Source: Quercus robur
Lineage: Eukaryota; Streptophyta; Magnoliopsida; Fagales; Fagaceae
Assembly: GCF_932294415.1 (NCBI RefSeq)
Contig: NC_065536.1
Coordinates: 13,547,974-13,611,973, forward strand
Direction of reading: 5' to 3'
DNA: 64,000 bases
The position numbers and the translations under genes are program-made. How positions within the stretch are numbered: position 1 is the first letter of the stretch; each line of letters begins with the position of its first letter. Under the pieces are notes generated by a model. The model worked only from the letters and a program-made list of their open reading frames with translations. It was not told where the DNA came from and ran no database searches. Shown piece by piece: positions 47,470 to 60,461 of the stretch.

Positions 47470-50054
47470 AATACTAAGTATTTATAACACGTATACAGGG
47501 AGAGGGAAAAAGGTCTTAAAGAAATGGGTTGACCAAAGTAAAGTCAGCCTAATTCTTACTAGTACCTCAAAAAAGAATAAGAATGCCATTTGAAAGTGCA
47601 CTAGCCTAATCATTAGGTGCTATTTTAGACTTTTAAATTTTAATTATGGCTTACTTAATTTTTTAAACTAATCACAACTAATGCGAAATTTATGTGATTA
47701 AACAATTAACCAAGCACGCTATTTTCAATTTGAATGGATAAACATAAATGTGCAATGCAATAATGTAAAGATCAGTAAAACAAAAAAAGATGTAAACCAA
47801 AGATAACTCCTGATGTGTTATCAAAGAGATAAATCGAAAAACTTTGTAGAAAAATCTCTCCGTGGCCCTCCAAATCAAAAATGATCTACTAGTAAATAAG
47901 TTAAAGTATAAGAACACACAAAGATCCTCCAAACCTAAGTTACCCAATATACTTGAGACCTCCAAACTTCAATTATCAAAGGACTTCACAAAATCTTGTC
48001 TTTACTAGCTTTTTGGATCTCATAACACCTCTCAGTTGCACCACCATGCCCTTACTGATAGAATATGTGATCAAACTCCAATGCTTTCCAATGAACCAAA
48101 GCACTCTCAACAATTAAATAATAATAATAATAAGAAAAAGTAAAGGAATCTAACACCTTGCAAGTTGCGCCAGGTCCAGGCCATATAGCTCATAATGATA
48201 AATGTGGCAACAAGAGGGCATGAATTATTGTCAGATTGGCTATTTAGCAAAAGAAAAAAATTATAATAATTATTGTCAGATTATTGGCTTGGGATGCTTA
48301 AAGGAAAAAGAAATTAGAAAAAAAATAACGAAAAGTGTAACCTAGCTATGCCACCACCATCATGCATTATACCTCAACATTGAAAAGAATAGAAAGTATC
48401 AAAAAAAAAATATACATATGTCAAGTGTTTGATCTGTTTAATAGACTATCGTGTGCAAGTGTGCCACCATATGTCAAGTAGTTTTCTAAATAGTCTTAGC
48501 ATTTGAGACAGGCAGCAAGTAGTGTCACACAGACATCTGTAGCCATCGATCGAAATCCTCTCGGTGTCCTCAATTCTAGGCATGACATCATTTGTAAGCT
48601 GAAACTCTTGCCTGATTTTTTATTATAATTTTTATTTATTTATTTATGGAGAATGAATAATTTGATTTACGAGAATAAATAATTCACATGCAGTTAGTAG
48701 TGTACTGTTTATAATATCAAATGAGGTAATATCGGCTATCGGATACACATTTAGATTTGCAGTATCTTTTATAACAGATTCACTAATAAGGCTCTACTAA
48801 TTTGTATCTATCTATAAAATGAGGGAGGGTTCATTGACTTCGGTGTTAAAGATTTACTCTGCCACAGTATTTAGAATCAAAAAATTAAAATTTTAATTGA
48901 TATAATATTATACATGTATATCCTTAAATTCTTGAAAACTCAATCTTGACCATGGAATGGATAAGATTCATTTCCTTTGAAGTCTAAAATGATGAGAATT
49001 TAGACAATCTTGAAATAGTCCAGGTCTTTAGTAACTGGACAATCTTGAATTCTTTTTATTTTTTATTATAATTAAGTTGTTCATATAGTAGTTGTCACGT
49101 TTATTTATCATAAGACTGTATTTGGATTTGAGGGCTTAAAAACAAGAAATTAAAGAACAATTATTAGGGTAAATTTCTTAATATGAATTTTAATAATAGT
49201 TTGTGTAAGATTTAGGATTATAGTTTTACTCAAACAAAAACATTTTTGTTATAAATTTAAAATAACATTATATATTTAATCATTTCAAAATTATATTTAT
49301 AAGCCCTTAATTTCATCAATTAACTTCCTCAAATACTTCTAAAAAACAAATCTTCAAAAAAAAAAATAATACACATCAATATATCATACTTCATCAAACT
49401 ATTTAAAATATAAAAATTAAATCTAAAATAATCAATTTAGATATTTCCATTTCTAAAATGAACAAAATATATTGTGCAACTTCTCGGTTTCCTAAAACGA
49501 TTGGAATTTATATATAAAGAATCCTCAAAGATCAAAACATTTTAATCTATTGACGGAAAATTCTTAAATATTCTCAAATTATGGTGAAATGATGTTCATT
49601 TTTCTCATATTTATGGTGGATTCTACCATGTATTTAATAAGTGAACCACGTTATAAATATTAAAAGAAAGAAATATCATTTACTTTATTCTTGAAGTATC
49701 TAAAAATTACCCTTTACCGACTTTTTTACTACTTATAATTTGAGAAGTGGGGGCCACTTTGGTTTTGATATTTGGTGGAGTGCGAAGGATATTCTTGGAT
49801 TATTCAATAAAGGGAATCTCTCTCATATGTTAGCCACACAACTTATCCACATATCAACCAAAATTGGCATATATGACCGTCACACAAACCACGTATGCTC
49901 TAAAAACGTGAGGGGGAAAAGTAATTTGCTAATCATCAAGACTTGTCTTATACACATACTCTCTCCTACGTACCGGCTTTGTATATGGACCTAAAATTTT
50001 TGTATATTGATTTAGACATAACTGGTCAGATTTTTGTGTATGTTTGAGCATTTA
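46810..50054. other. Gene-poor AT-rich DNA
   Basis: No supported gene. It contains a TTC microsatellite running into poly-T at 47385-47468, and short A/T runs. A minus-strand open stretch at 47690-47965 has no recognisable domain and I do not call it. Confidence 0.6.
47385..47468 (+). repeat. TTC microsatellite and poly-T
   Basis: About 17 CTT/TTC units with one interruption run directly into a 33-base T-run. Confidence 0.95.
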
Positions 50055-50192
50055 GGGTCCATTTAGTACGTGTGTTTAAATAATAATTTTTAATTTTTTT
50101 AGAAATAAATGTGGGTGAAAAAGTGTGTGAAAATACGTATAATATTGTTTAAAAACTGAAAATATGTATTTAAAATTATATACCAAACAACC
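50055..50192. mobile_element. MITE (same family as 1966-2106)
   Basis: It opens GGGTCCATTTAGTACGTGTG and closes with ATATACCAAACAACCT. It shares AATGTGGGTGAAAAAGTGTG with the copy at 1966. Confidence 0.65.
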
Positions 50193-50491
50193 TCTTACTC
50201 TACCCAGTTCTACTGATGTGAAGTTTATGATGAATTATTTGGATTAGATAAGCATTAGATAGTGGATGATTGATTAATGTTTGATATGATTTTATAGTGA
50301 CAGCCATCCAGTGTATGCCAATGTTTGGTCCTCAAGTGACAAAGTTCATAGCTTTCAGTTGATTATGACATTAGATTGATATGATGTCCAATAATCGTGG
50401 GTGGTTTCTTGTCATAAGTATGCCCTGCTAACTGTAAAAATTGGATGTTATAACAAAAGGAATGATTATTGTCATTTGCTTTCATATTGGT

Positions 50492-50652
50492 GATTTTTTT
50501 TTTTTTTTACAAGAAAAAAATTCTACTGTAATATAATTTAAGTGTATATGTGTGTGAAACTTCCTCTTAAAAACTTGAACCCGGTCCTTATCCCAACACC
50601 ATATAAATACTTATACTAATGGAGTGACCATCATTTCAATGGTGTGCAGTGG
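50492..50652 (-). mobile_element. SINE, copy d, with target duplication
   Basis: It is inverted relative to copies a-c: a T-run and ACAAG head on plus, TTGAACCCGGTCCTTA (B-box complement) and a CAATGGTGTGCAGTGG end. TCATATTGGT flanks it at 50482-50491 and 50653-50662. Confidence 0.88.
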
Positions 50653-50789
50653 TCATATTGGTTTTATTTGTTACTCTCTTTATACATGTATAAGAGATTT
50701 TATCAATTAGTGTAATTGAAGATTAATTAATAAATATTAAGGATATTACCAAAACAGTATTATATTATTTCTAGAGTTTTTGGTTTTTA

Positions 50790-51320
50790 GTGAGGTAAAA
50801 GAACGAGCAATATTATTCAATTAATAGGAATATTACAAACAACAAAACAAGATATATTTTGTGAAATAGACTTCATCCAAACTAATAAATGAAAAGACAA
50901 TCTAGTTCTCTTAGCTAAAGCATGGGCTATAAAATTACCCTGCCTCCTAGTGTGAGAGAAGGAATGAATTCTTAGAAAACTCGCAATAAACACAATGTCT
51001 TTAACGATATGACCAATATGGCTGACAGTAGAGGATCACCTGCTATGATGGCTTTGTATACCACCTTTGAGTCTCCTGCAAAGTCTGATTGGAGGATGCC
51101 TAGTTCGACAATAAACTGAATAGCCATTTGTGCTATTAGAGCTCCCAGTACTTATACCAATGAGGGTAAGGAAATTCTCTTAGATAAAGCTGCTAGAACT
51201 TCACCATTTTTATTACGAACTACCACCTCAATCCTAGCTTCTTTAGTTTCTTCAAAAATCACCCCATCGTAATTCGTTTTAAAATTGTCAATAATCGGAG
51301 CTTTTCACTTGACAAAGTTA
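50790..51320 (-). mobile_element. LINE RNase H remnant
   Basis: Minus-strand translation in broken frames contains EARIEVVVRNKNGEVLAALS and AIQFIVELGI, typical of the RNase H domain of plant non-LTR elements. Confidence 0.65.
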
Positions 51321-51938
51321 ATTACACAGTGTATAATTTTAGATAAAAGAGAATGAGAAAAAAGAATATGTGGCCAACTCTAACTTTTTGAGGCTAAGTT
51401 AATTTTTGTTATGTAATTAATAGATAATACAATCTCACTCTTGTATGGATGTAAAATCCACAATGAGTGAGAGTGTTATATACAACTGTTCTATAAGGTA
51501 CTTTTTACTTTGCAATAATAGGAAGCAATAATCAATCAAGATATAGTTGTTGTATGATTGATTAGGACCGTACAAATTAAGGAGGTTAAGGAGACAACCC
51601 TGATAGCTAGGGACGAATGGGTGATATGAAATTTCATCTTTTTAATTGATTTATACTCTTTGATTATACCTTTGAGAGTTAGGATGGATTATATATGTCC
51701 AATATGCATGATATGACTTTGTATAGGCCGGCCTACATTTCGGTGAGAAATGACATATTAACATACTCATTGATGTTTAAGTTCTTTGCTTTATAAATTA
51801 TTAACAAGTACATGATGTGGCTGCATTTTGGTGAGCCAGAACATAATAAAAAATTTAGCTTTAGAAGAAAACTCATTGATGTTTTATATCATTACTCTGT
51901 ATTTTATTGACTACCAATTGATGTTTTACACGATGCAC
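51321..51938. other. Non-coding spacer
   Basis: No gene seen. Confidence 0.6.
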
Positions 51939-51947
51939 AAACACACA

Positions 51948-52641
51948 AGGTTTTCAGACCCGGACCGTTCAAAGAACCGGAGAAGGGAGAGGTTCAAGAT
52001 TTTTAAGGTCAGACCGAGGTCCAACCGAGGTCGAACCGTGATGACGTCAAAATTAATTTAATATTAATTAAAATACAAATAAATGTATTAAATGTGTAAA
52101 AATATGAAAATTTACCCTTAAAAAAATATTAAGCAATTAAAATAACTTTCAAATGTATTTTCGTTATTTTTATAAAGTGAATAGAAAATAATAAATATAA
52201 ACAAGCTTTAACAAATTGTATTTATTATTCTTTCAAATAAAAAATGCATTTTAATTTAAAATAAAATCATTTTTAACATAAATTTACAATTTTCATATTC
52301 ATATTTATTGATGTGAAAGAATAATTCTTGAACAAAAAAAAATTAGAAAATACTATTAAGTAAATAGTGATAAAATTAAATCCAAAACTATTAATCTTGT
52401 AGAATTAAAATAAATGAAATATAAGTTTCAAGAAGGACACAGGGAAGCCTAGTAGTTCAGTGGTTAGCGTGTTGGACAAAAGACCAAATTCTTAGGAGAT
52501 CGCTGGTTCTATTCCTGAAGCGTGCGTTTTTACCCAATTAATTTTAGAACCGCTTTTCACTTGCTAAAGAACCGGGTTAGGACCCGGGTCACGGGTAAGC
52601 GGGTCGGACCGTCCGGTCCGGTCCGGATTTCACAACCATGC
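51948..52641. mobile_element. Non-autonomous MULE-like element, 694 bp
   Basis: The left end is AGGTTTTCAGACCCGGACCG. The complemented right end is GCATGGTTGTGAAATCCGGA and then CCGGACCG, an imperfect inversion. AAACACACA and AAACACATA (9 bp, one mismatch) flank it. The interior is AT-rich and non-coding apart from a tRNA-like stretch. Confidence 0.65.
52447..52530 (+). other. tRNA-like segment (Pol III promoter relic)
   Basis: CCTAGTAGTTCAGTGGTTAG resembles a D arm with A box, and CGCTGGTTCTATTCC resembles a T arm with a B box (one mismatch). No acceptor or anticodon stem can be formed, so it is not a functional tRNA. A T-run follows. Confidence 0.5.
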
Positions 52642-52783
52642 AAACACATAGGCTATAATTTTATTTTGAAATAATTTATAAGTAGTGTTTTATGTAACAC
52701 GTGTGTAATAAATATTTTATGGTATATAATATCATTAACATTTAGGAATATAAAGTATAAAACTCATTGATGTTTTATATCAT

Positions 52784-52936
52784 CGCACACCCTTGGTGCG
52801 ATAGTCGCTCCACAAATATAAGTATTTGTGGGGTTGTGGAGGGTAAGGGTCAGAGTTCAAATAAATCTCCAAGAGAGAGTTAAATTCACATATATATACA
52901 CTTATATTAGACTATGATAGAATTTTTATCTTGTGT
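52784..52936 (+). mobile_element. SINE, copy c
   Basis: The head is CCTTGGTGCGATAGTCGCTC, the internal B-box-like motif is GGTCAGAGTTCAA, and the 3' part TACACTTATATTAGACTATG matches copies a, b and d. The tail merges into a TA microsatellite. Confidence 0.82.
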
Positions 52937-54176
52937 GTATATATATATATATATATATAATTGGGAATCAATTATATATATTTCGTTTCGTTTAGATGAG
53001 AAAAAAAAATCATAAAACATAAAATTGTGAAAAACAATGTAATATTTAATTGATATTAAGAATGTATTGTTCCATGAAGTCATAATTAATTAATTGATTA
53101 TTTCGGCTAATTTAAGTGCACAATTTTCCTTCTATATTCTTGATTGTGAATGTTAATTGTGATGCCCAAAATTATGTGGATTGAATGAATGTGTATTGTG
53201 TGGATGTGTGTTGAGTCATCACATCTAGTATATACTATGTAGATTATAAGTAATTAAGAGCTAGGAATCTTGGTTACCACTTGATTTATCATTTTGAGAT
53301 ATAATGCAAAAATGGCTATCATTTCTAGAATTGTTGAATTCTCCATAAATAGTTTCCCCTTTCTTTTTTCAATCAAGATAAATTGTCAATTCGGCACAAT
53401 ATATGATAGTTTAACTAGTATCTCTTCTAGATTATGACCATCAATTTAGATGCACACATGTTATAAACTATCAGGTTATAAAAATAGAAAGTTTCCTTTA
53501 ATTAAAGCTCCGAAAAAATGTAAAATAATAATAATAATAATAATTAATTACGTGAAATATTGATATAGAATCTTGAGGAGAAAGGAAACAATTATCCTTT
53601 CAAGAAACACGCCACATGGTTGAAACTCAAGCTTTTGTTACTTTCGCAGTTTATAATATTATTATTATTATATCTAGTTTAGTTTAATTAGCACGTGATG
53701 TCAATTATTTTTTCTAAAATGAGATTTCATTTCTTAATGGTCCCAAATAATGATAATAGCCCATTCAATGCATGGGATTCAATATTTAAGGTTGGAATCT
53801 TGTACCCATAGAATATATATATTTGCTTGTCTATGTCATGTGAGACAATATCAAGATTTTGAAAATCATGGGATGGCATGGCAACAAAAAAGTTGTAGGG
53901 ACCCTTTAGTGGTTGGAGTGGTAGATAATAGCCCACATGATTTTTCCATGAAAGTGTGCTCAAGGTTGGGTTGAACAGTCTCCATCGGCAACCAAATCAA
54001 AAACAATATAATGAAGGGAGCAGATCGAGCACGTTGATTTTGCATTCATTTTCCGATTTGTTTTAGGCCACCACCCGTGCACATCTTATCCTCACGAGCA
54101 TCAACAACGTGTTGTGTGAAAAATGGTGCCACCTGTCAAAAGCAAAGACACTTTTTATTCTACTTTTTTTTTTTAA
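52937..54176. other. AT-rich spacer
   Basis: It has TA repeats at 52937-52960 and AAT repeats at 53524-53545. No gene. Confidence 0.6.
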
Positions 54177-54699
54177 CTAGTTATAAGTCCATGCGTTTCA
54201 TGGTTTTATGAAAAAACTTATAAAATAAATATATAAATAATTATATATTTTAATAGATTCAATAAAGAAAAAAGAAAAAATTATCAAGTGTAAATAATAA
54301 TCTCACAAAAAATAAGGGGTAAGATTTCTTCCTAAAACTAAATTAAATTGATATTTCCAAATTGAATTTTAAATTGATAATTATTATTTTTTAAAATATA
54401 CTAAACAATTGATAAATCTAAAATTAATATAATCTTGATAATATTATAAATTAAAATTAAAGTTGATAATTCAAGAATACAAGTGTAGAACATCTTGATA
54501 ATTTGATGTAACATAAAAATCAAATAAGAAAATTGTTTTTATATGAATAGAATGAAAAAAAAATGAAAAAAAAAAGAGTTGATTCAACATAACGTAACAT
54601 ATAAAAAATTAAAAATTAAAAAAAGAGAGAGAGAGAGAAAGAGAACATGGTTGATAGCTATAAGGAATTTTGATATATATATATATATATATATATATT

Positions 54700-55470
54700 T
54701 GTAAGGACTCAATTTGCAACGACCCCACACTGGTGTCAGGTTCGCACGTTTAAGGCCCAAACAATAAAATTTGTAAAGCGTGGGTGTTCAAGAACTAGAT
54801 TAACTTTTTAAAGTAAAACGATTCAACCTCATGTTTATGGTGAATTAGAACCGATATAACAATGTGTTTTACTTTGAAAATGATACAGCTCTTTGGTTTC
54901 TAAGCTTTTTTCTCTTCTGAGTGTTCTTTTTGTCTCTCTTTTTTGTTCCGATCCCCTTCTGCATGCTTTTCTTTTATGTTATATACGGTCCTCTTCATAC
55001 CATCTTCACCACACACGAGTAGGTTGGGTTCAGGGAATCTCTTCCTGTCCCATCTAATACCTTCTGGAACCCCCTACTAGTAGCTGTAAGGCTGCCTCAT
55101 CACTGTTCAGGCATCACCTCCACATTAATGCGGCTAGAGAGTTGGTTGGGAGGCAATTAATGCGGAGGCAGCTGTTGTTATAGATATTTGTTTGCCTTTT
55201 CTTTCTTATTCTTGGTTTCTTACTCCACCTTTAGTGGTGACGTAGCTTCGAAATACGTTTGTGACAAGATGGCATTCTGATCGTCATCGAAGAGGAGGAT
55301 TTTGTCCTTGGACGAATACTGAACTCACCCTTCGTGATATTCACTCTTCCTTTCGTTTGATTACCCCAACAACCTGATATGGGCCTCCTCGGACGGATTT
55401 GCGTCCTCGGATGGGCCACAGGCCCAATTAACTTGACTTTAATAATTTCAGTGACTATCTGGCCCCCACA
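54700..55470 (-). mobile_element. Solo LTR, about 771 bp
   Basis: It runs (plus strand) TGTAAGGACTCAATTTGCAA to CTGGCCCCCACA, i.e. minus-strand TG..CA. It has the GGCCC, TCCGAGGA and CCTCGG words of the family. Flanks ATATT and ATTTT are an imperfect duplication. No interior follows. It is nested in the Helitron. Confidence 0.75.
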
Positions 55471-55699
55471 ATTTTAAATGTCATCAACGTAGAAATTATC
55501 AAATCAATGGAGATATATACTGTTTTTTGGAATAAATAGAAATTATCAAATTATTGGAGATATATACTGTTTCTTGGGATAGATTTATATTAATCATATC
55601 TTGAAGAATTTGGATTGTGTTTATCTCTTAATAATCAAGTTTTGTAGCTTGATATTCTGATAAAATAATATTAATTTAATAATATTAAAATTTTGAAAA

Positions 55700-56330
55700 T
55701 TTAGATGATAAATATTATCTAAATTAAATTTTTGTATGTTAAATATTATTCCCTAATTTAAGAAATATATCCTAACAAATAAAAAAATAATGTTAATTAG
55801 ATGATAAATATTATCTAAATTAAATTTTTGTATATTAAATATTATCCCTTAATTTAAGAAATATATCCTAACAAATAAAAAAATAATGTTAATCTAATTT
55901 TATTTAATGGTAAGAATGAATTAGAGTCTTGGTAGTATACTATTCTTTTTTAGTTTTTTAAAAATCTAAAAATTTAATAAAATTTCTGCAATTTGGTTAA
56001 GCCACGTAGCGCAACCACGGCATCTAAGCCCAACTTTTATTTTATATATATATATATATATAATATAATATATAATATATAATATATCTACATTAAATTT
56101 TTGTATGTTAAATATTATCCCTTAATTTAAGAAATATATCCTAACAAATAAAAAAATAATGTTAATCTAATTTTATTTAATGATAAGAATGAATTAGAGT
56201 CCTGGTAGTATACTATTCATTTTTAGTTCTTTAAAAATCTAAAAATTTAATAAAATTTCTGCAATTTGGTGAAGTCACGTGGCGCAACCACGGCGTCTAA
56301 ACCCAACTTTTATTATATATAATATGATAT
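55700..56330. repeat. Duplicated Helitron 5' blocks
   Basis: AAATTTTTGTAT(G/A)TTAAATA with GAAATATATCCTAACAAATA occurs three times (about 55720, 55820, 56090). The block from TTAGAGTC(T/C)TGGTAGTATA to CCCAACTTTTATT occurs twice (55920-56040 and 56190-56315). Confidence 0.85.
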
Positions 56331-56356
56331 GATTTGAGGAAAGAAACTTGGTCCAC

Positions 56357-56359
<3 letters not shown>

Positions 56360-56445
<86 letters not shown>
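56360..56445 (+). repeat. GA microsatellite, 86 bp
   Basis: About 43 uninterrupted GA units. The open frame across it (Arg-Glu repeats) is an artefact of the repeat. Confidence 0.98.
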
Positions 56446-56447
<2 letters not shown>

Positions 56448-58615
56448 ATTTAAATTTCTCACGTATTTTTATATTGAGTGTGAATTTTAAAAATCTAACC
56501 GTTGAATTGCATGTTCTTATTATATTCTACATAATTGAAAAATTTTAAGATGATCGAAGATCAATTGTTTTGTCATTAAACAAATGTTAAAATTTCAAAT
56601 TTTTATAATATAAAATTATGTATAAAAAAATAAATTTATTGATCAAATAGTAAATAACATTTGATTTGAATGAAATTTAATATACAAATTAAGAACATAA
56701 GAACCATGAAATTTAACAGTAAAATTTTTAAAATTCACCAAAAAAAAAAAATTGATATATAAAATGTTTGAAAAGTTGTCCTAACTAGTTTTAGTTTCCG
56801 GATAAAATTTGTTCATTCATCGAAGCCTCTTGTACCTCACAACTATTTAAAGTCATGGTCAATATATATGGTCTTGGTTTACACGCACTTCTGTTTTATC
56901 TACTCTTTCTGGTTTTGGGCTGGGGATATTTGTCTTGACAAACTTAACAATGTGGACCTAACTTGGAATCCATATATATCTTCTTGGGCCTCACCCAAAA
57001 AAGAACCCTTGGGCTAGTAAGAAGGTGACAAACTTCTATGCAAATATTTCAAGGAAAAAATGGAGACAATTCTTTTGGCCGCAACTATATCGTGTCGATT
57101 CTCCAAAAAAAAAAAAAAAAAAAAAAAACTGTATCGTGTCAAACAGCAAGCAACGGAGAACAAAAAAAGGGGGATTATGTGAAAATAATTGGCAACTAAT
57201 CATTGTTTTTCATGCCAAATTTGTGCAAAAAAAACGTTGTAATCCTATAACCACTCTATTTCAAGAATAAAAAATCAGTCTAATTAAAAAGGGAAAAAAA
57301 AAAGAACTTTTTTTTGAAATAATATAAACAGAAGACACGGGGAAGGAGAATTCTAATAATGAGAAATAGTAATATCTAGTATACTCGTCAACATTTATAG
57401 TTTTTGTCATTAATTAATAATGATTATGTAATATAATATAATAAAAGTTGAGTATTACATGCATGCATACAACATATATGTAGCCTACCGTGGGTTTTGC
57501 ATGTCATATGATATATGCTTTTGTCGTGGCTCAATATTGATATATTAAAATTATATTTAAAATAATTTTCCCCAAGAGTTATTCTATTGCCATATTTCCC
57601 ACAAATTTAATATATTGCTTCTAAAATTATATTTTTAAAAATGCAAGAAATTTAAAAGACAATTCATAGTTTTTTTTAGATTATTTAAATCATTTAACAT
57701 ATTTTAAGTGTTAAAAAAATTTATATTATACAATTCCACCATATATATAATTTATAGTATTATTTTATTTAAATTGTATTATCTATTTTAATGATATTAA
57801 GGAAATATTTTTAATTTTATATAATTTTAAATTCACTAGCAAATTGTACAGATCTATTACTAGTTTGTGAATACAGGTCAAATAAGCTAAAGGAAGTCAT
57901 ATGTATATACGTCCCTAAAAAGAAAAGAAAAGAAAAGAAACCATTGCAATGATACAATTTACATATTTGTTATTGTTGAGTAGTATACATGTGTGAGTAA
58001 AATCTCATATTAAATAATAATGATAAAAATAAGTGGTTAATATAATATAATTGGACTTAAATTTATAGACTTAAACTTTTTGAATTAAGTGTTGTATTTG
58101 AAGAAATAATTCAATATATATACCAATAATCTTGACGTAGGAGGAACTTGCAATATGATTAAAAAGTACCAAGGAAATAAAGCATATATTAGCTGTAAGC
58201 AATTTTATAAATGCAAATACTTTTTCATTGCCTTTTTCTTTGTGTGGTATCTTGCTTTTAGTACATAAGTGGCTCTAGCAGTAATTATTAAAAAAAAAAA
58301 AAGAAGTGATTCTAGCAACAACAATGGAGTGATTATGAACTCACATCCAAACAGTGCTTAGTGTTTATCAACCATTCAATTCAAACACCATATTTGATAG
58401 ATTCAATAATTAATTAAAAACAATGCCAGCTTATTAAGATTGTTCAGTATTTTATATAGCTTATTTTTGTGATGCGAAAATAATAAGTTGGATATAAGAA
58501 AAAAAAATTGAGGTTTTAAAAAGTCATATTTAATGGAATAAAATAAACTACTTAATTTTATTTTTATACCATATCAAATTAATGAATCTAAGTTGATGTG
58601 TGTTTTTTTTTTTTT

Positions 58616-58646
<31 letters not shown>

Positions 58647-59157
58647 GGGTTGTATAATCGATTTCCATCCACCTCTCATAAACCATACAGTGTAGATTAA
58701 TTGTAGAATCTGCATTAATTTCCAATGAGATAGAATCAAACGTGATTATCAAAAAACAGCAAAGAAGAAAAACTTCCGCCTTTTCTTGTCCTGGAATCCT
58801 AGATAATGTTTTATAGGACACCACGCCTCTTTGTTTCTGTGGACAATAAGCTCGTGTTGCTACATTTAAAGAATAGCTAAACATGCAAAACACAGTGCTC
58901 GGCATAATTGGCAGCAGAAATATCACAATATCTTTCGTTCTTTCATCAACTCAAGGGGAATAACATAAACGCACCCAGTACTTTAACAATTTAAATTATT
59001 CTGATTTAGCCAAAACAAATATCATCATTCTTATTCTTAATAGTAGTAAGAATAAGAACTCCTTTATTACTTTCTTCTTCCATCAAGAATAAGAACAATG
59101 TTTTTTTATTTTTTTTATTTTAATTTTGACATGAAAAAATTAAGTTCGTAGAATTTT
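56446..59157. other. AT-rich spacer with homopolymers
   Basis: No gene seen. It has an A-run at 57105-57128, and a T-run (58602-58625) followed directly by a G-run of about 24 (58626-58650). Confidence 0.6.
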
Positions 59158-59598
59158 TGGGGTAATTACACTTTATTACTTTAAACTATATATTTCAAAT
59201 TACACTTTTCATCCCTAAACTTTTAGAATGCAGAGTTGGTACTTAAATTTTCAAAATGCATGGTTAGCACCCTAAACTATAACACATGTTATATTTTTCA
59301 CTCTACTGTTAATTCTACCATTATCTTAAATAAAAAATCGAAGTTTAGGGTGCAAAGTGTAATTGGGAGTATAGTTTAGGGTAGTAAAGTATAATTCATA
59401 CTTTGTTTTTAAGGGATTGATAAGGGGGGCAATTGAGTCTAAACACATAATGCCATCCAATATAATGGTAGAATTGACGATAAGGTGTTAAGTGTAACAC
59501 AGGTTGTAGTTTAGGGTGTTAATCGTGATTTTGAAAGTTTAGGGTACAAAGTGTAATTTGAGGTATAGTTTAGACTGGTAAAGTGCAATTTTCTTAAG
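59158..59598. mobile_element. Foldback element with long inverted arms, about 440 bp
   Basis: The left arm runs GGTAATTACACTTTATTACT, TTAAACTATATATTTCAAAT and onwards. The complemented right arm runs GAAAATTGCACTTTACCAGT, CTAAACTATACCTCAAATTA. Inner parts also pair (ATTCTACCATTAT against ATAATGGTAGAAT). Confidence 0.8.
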
Positions 59599-59684
59599 AT
59601 TTTTTTTAACTATTCTTTAGTTACTCTCCAATTATGACTAACTAATTTAATAAACATACAGTACAATAAACATATAGTGCACAT

Positions 59685-60461
59685 AGGGATGACAATTTTT
59701 TCCCCGCCCTGCTTGACCCACTCCTCCTCACTTCGCCCCACACGGGTTTTCATTACTCCGCAAAGGTGGTGGGGGGTGGGGGGGGGGGGGGGAATAGGGC
59801 AAGATTTTAGCTCCATAACACAGGGTGGAGTGGGGATGGATTTAGACTTTTTAGACTTAACCCTCCCCGCCCCACCCAACCTCGCTCTACCCTGCATTGA
59901 TAAATGTTAAATTGTAAATATTTCATGCTCTAAAACCCTACTATTTAAACAAACATATCATCAGCTTATTTTATTCTACCCAACAAGACTTTCTTGCCTC
60001 TTTTATTCTCTAGCAAGGTTGGAAATAAGGTACCAATTTTAACATTTTTTTTTATCTTTATTATAAAAAAATTTATATACTATTAAATAATTGATTTTGT
60101 GTTATGAGATTTTTGTTTTTGTTGTGATATTGTCTTGTTAAAAAATTTAATAATATTTTATTCAATTTTTGATAAAAATTAATTTGATTTGATGGGATAA
60201 ATTTATTTGTAATTTCAAGTATATTTTTAATAACGAAACAGGTTTTATTAAAAACAATTGTAATAGTTGTGGGCAAATTAAAAAAAAAAAAAAAAAGTTT
60301 TACGGGGTGGGGCAAGGTTTCGCAAGATCCTATGGGGAGGGGATGGGATAAGGAAATTTTCCCCATCATGCGGGTCGGGATGAGAATGGGGTAAGACAAA
60401 ACCATGTGGGGCAGGGGTGAAGACCCCATCCTTCAGACCCGCCCGCCCCATTTCCATCCCC
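59685..60461. mobile_element. Non-autonomous hAT-like element, 777 bp
   Basis: The left end is AGGGATGACAATTTTTTCCC and the complemented right end is GGGGATGGAAATGGGGCGGG. Flanks GTGCACAT and ATGCACAT match at 7 of 8 bases. Subterminal GGGTGGGG-rich DNA recalls the element at 34634. A G-run lies at about 59767-59791. No transposase. Confidence 0.75.

Larger units (their letters stand above)
54177..56332 (-). mobile_element. Non-autonomous Helitron (minus strand), 2156 bp including a nested solo LTR
   Basis: On the minus strand it begins A|TCATATCATATTATATA, then AAAAGTTGGGTTTAGACGCC, the same 5' block as the Helitron at 28385. It ends with hairpin CCATGAAACGCATGG, eight bases, then CTAG|T at 54180-54177. 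Insertion between A and T with a 3' hairpin and CTAG is the Helitron signature. A second 5'-type block (AAAAGTTGGGCTTAGATGCC complement) lies internally near 56030, so the 5' part is duplicated. Confidence 0.8.

Noticed and set aside
47690-47965. 91-codon minus-strand frame
   Set aside because: AT-rich, hydrophobic by composition, no recognisable domain or splice context.
52447-52530. Functional tRNA
   Set aside because: Acceptor and anticodon stems cannot be formed; only the arm-like promoter motifs remain.
56348-56548. Arg-Glu repeat protein
   Set aside because: It is only the translation of a GA microsatellite.
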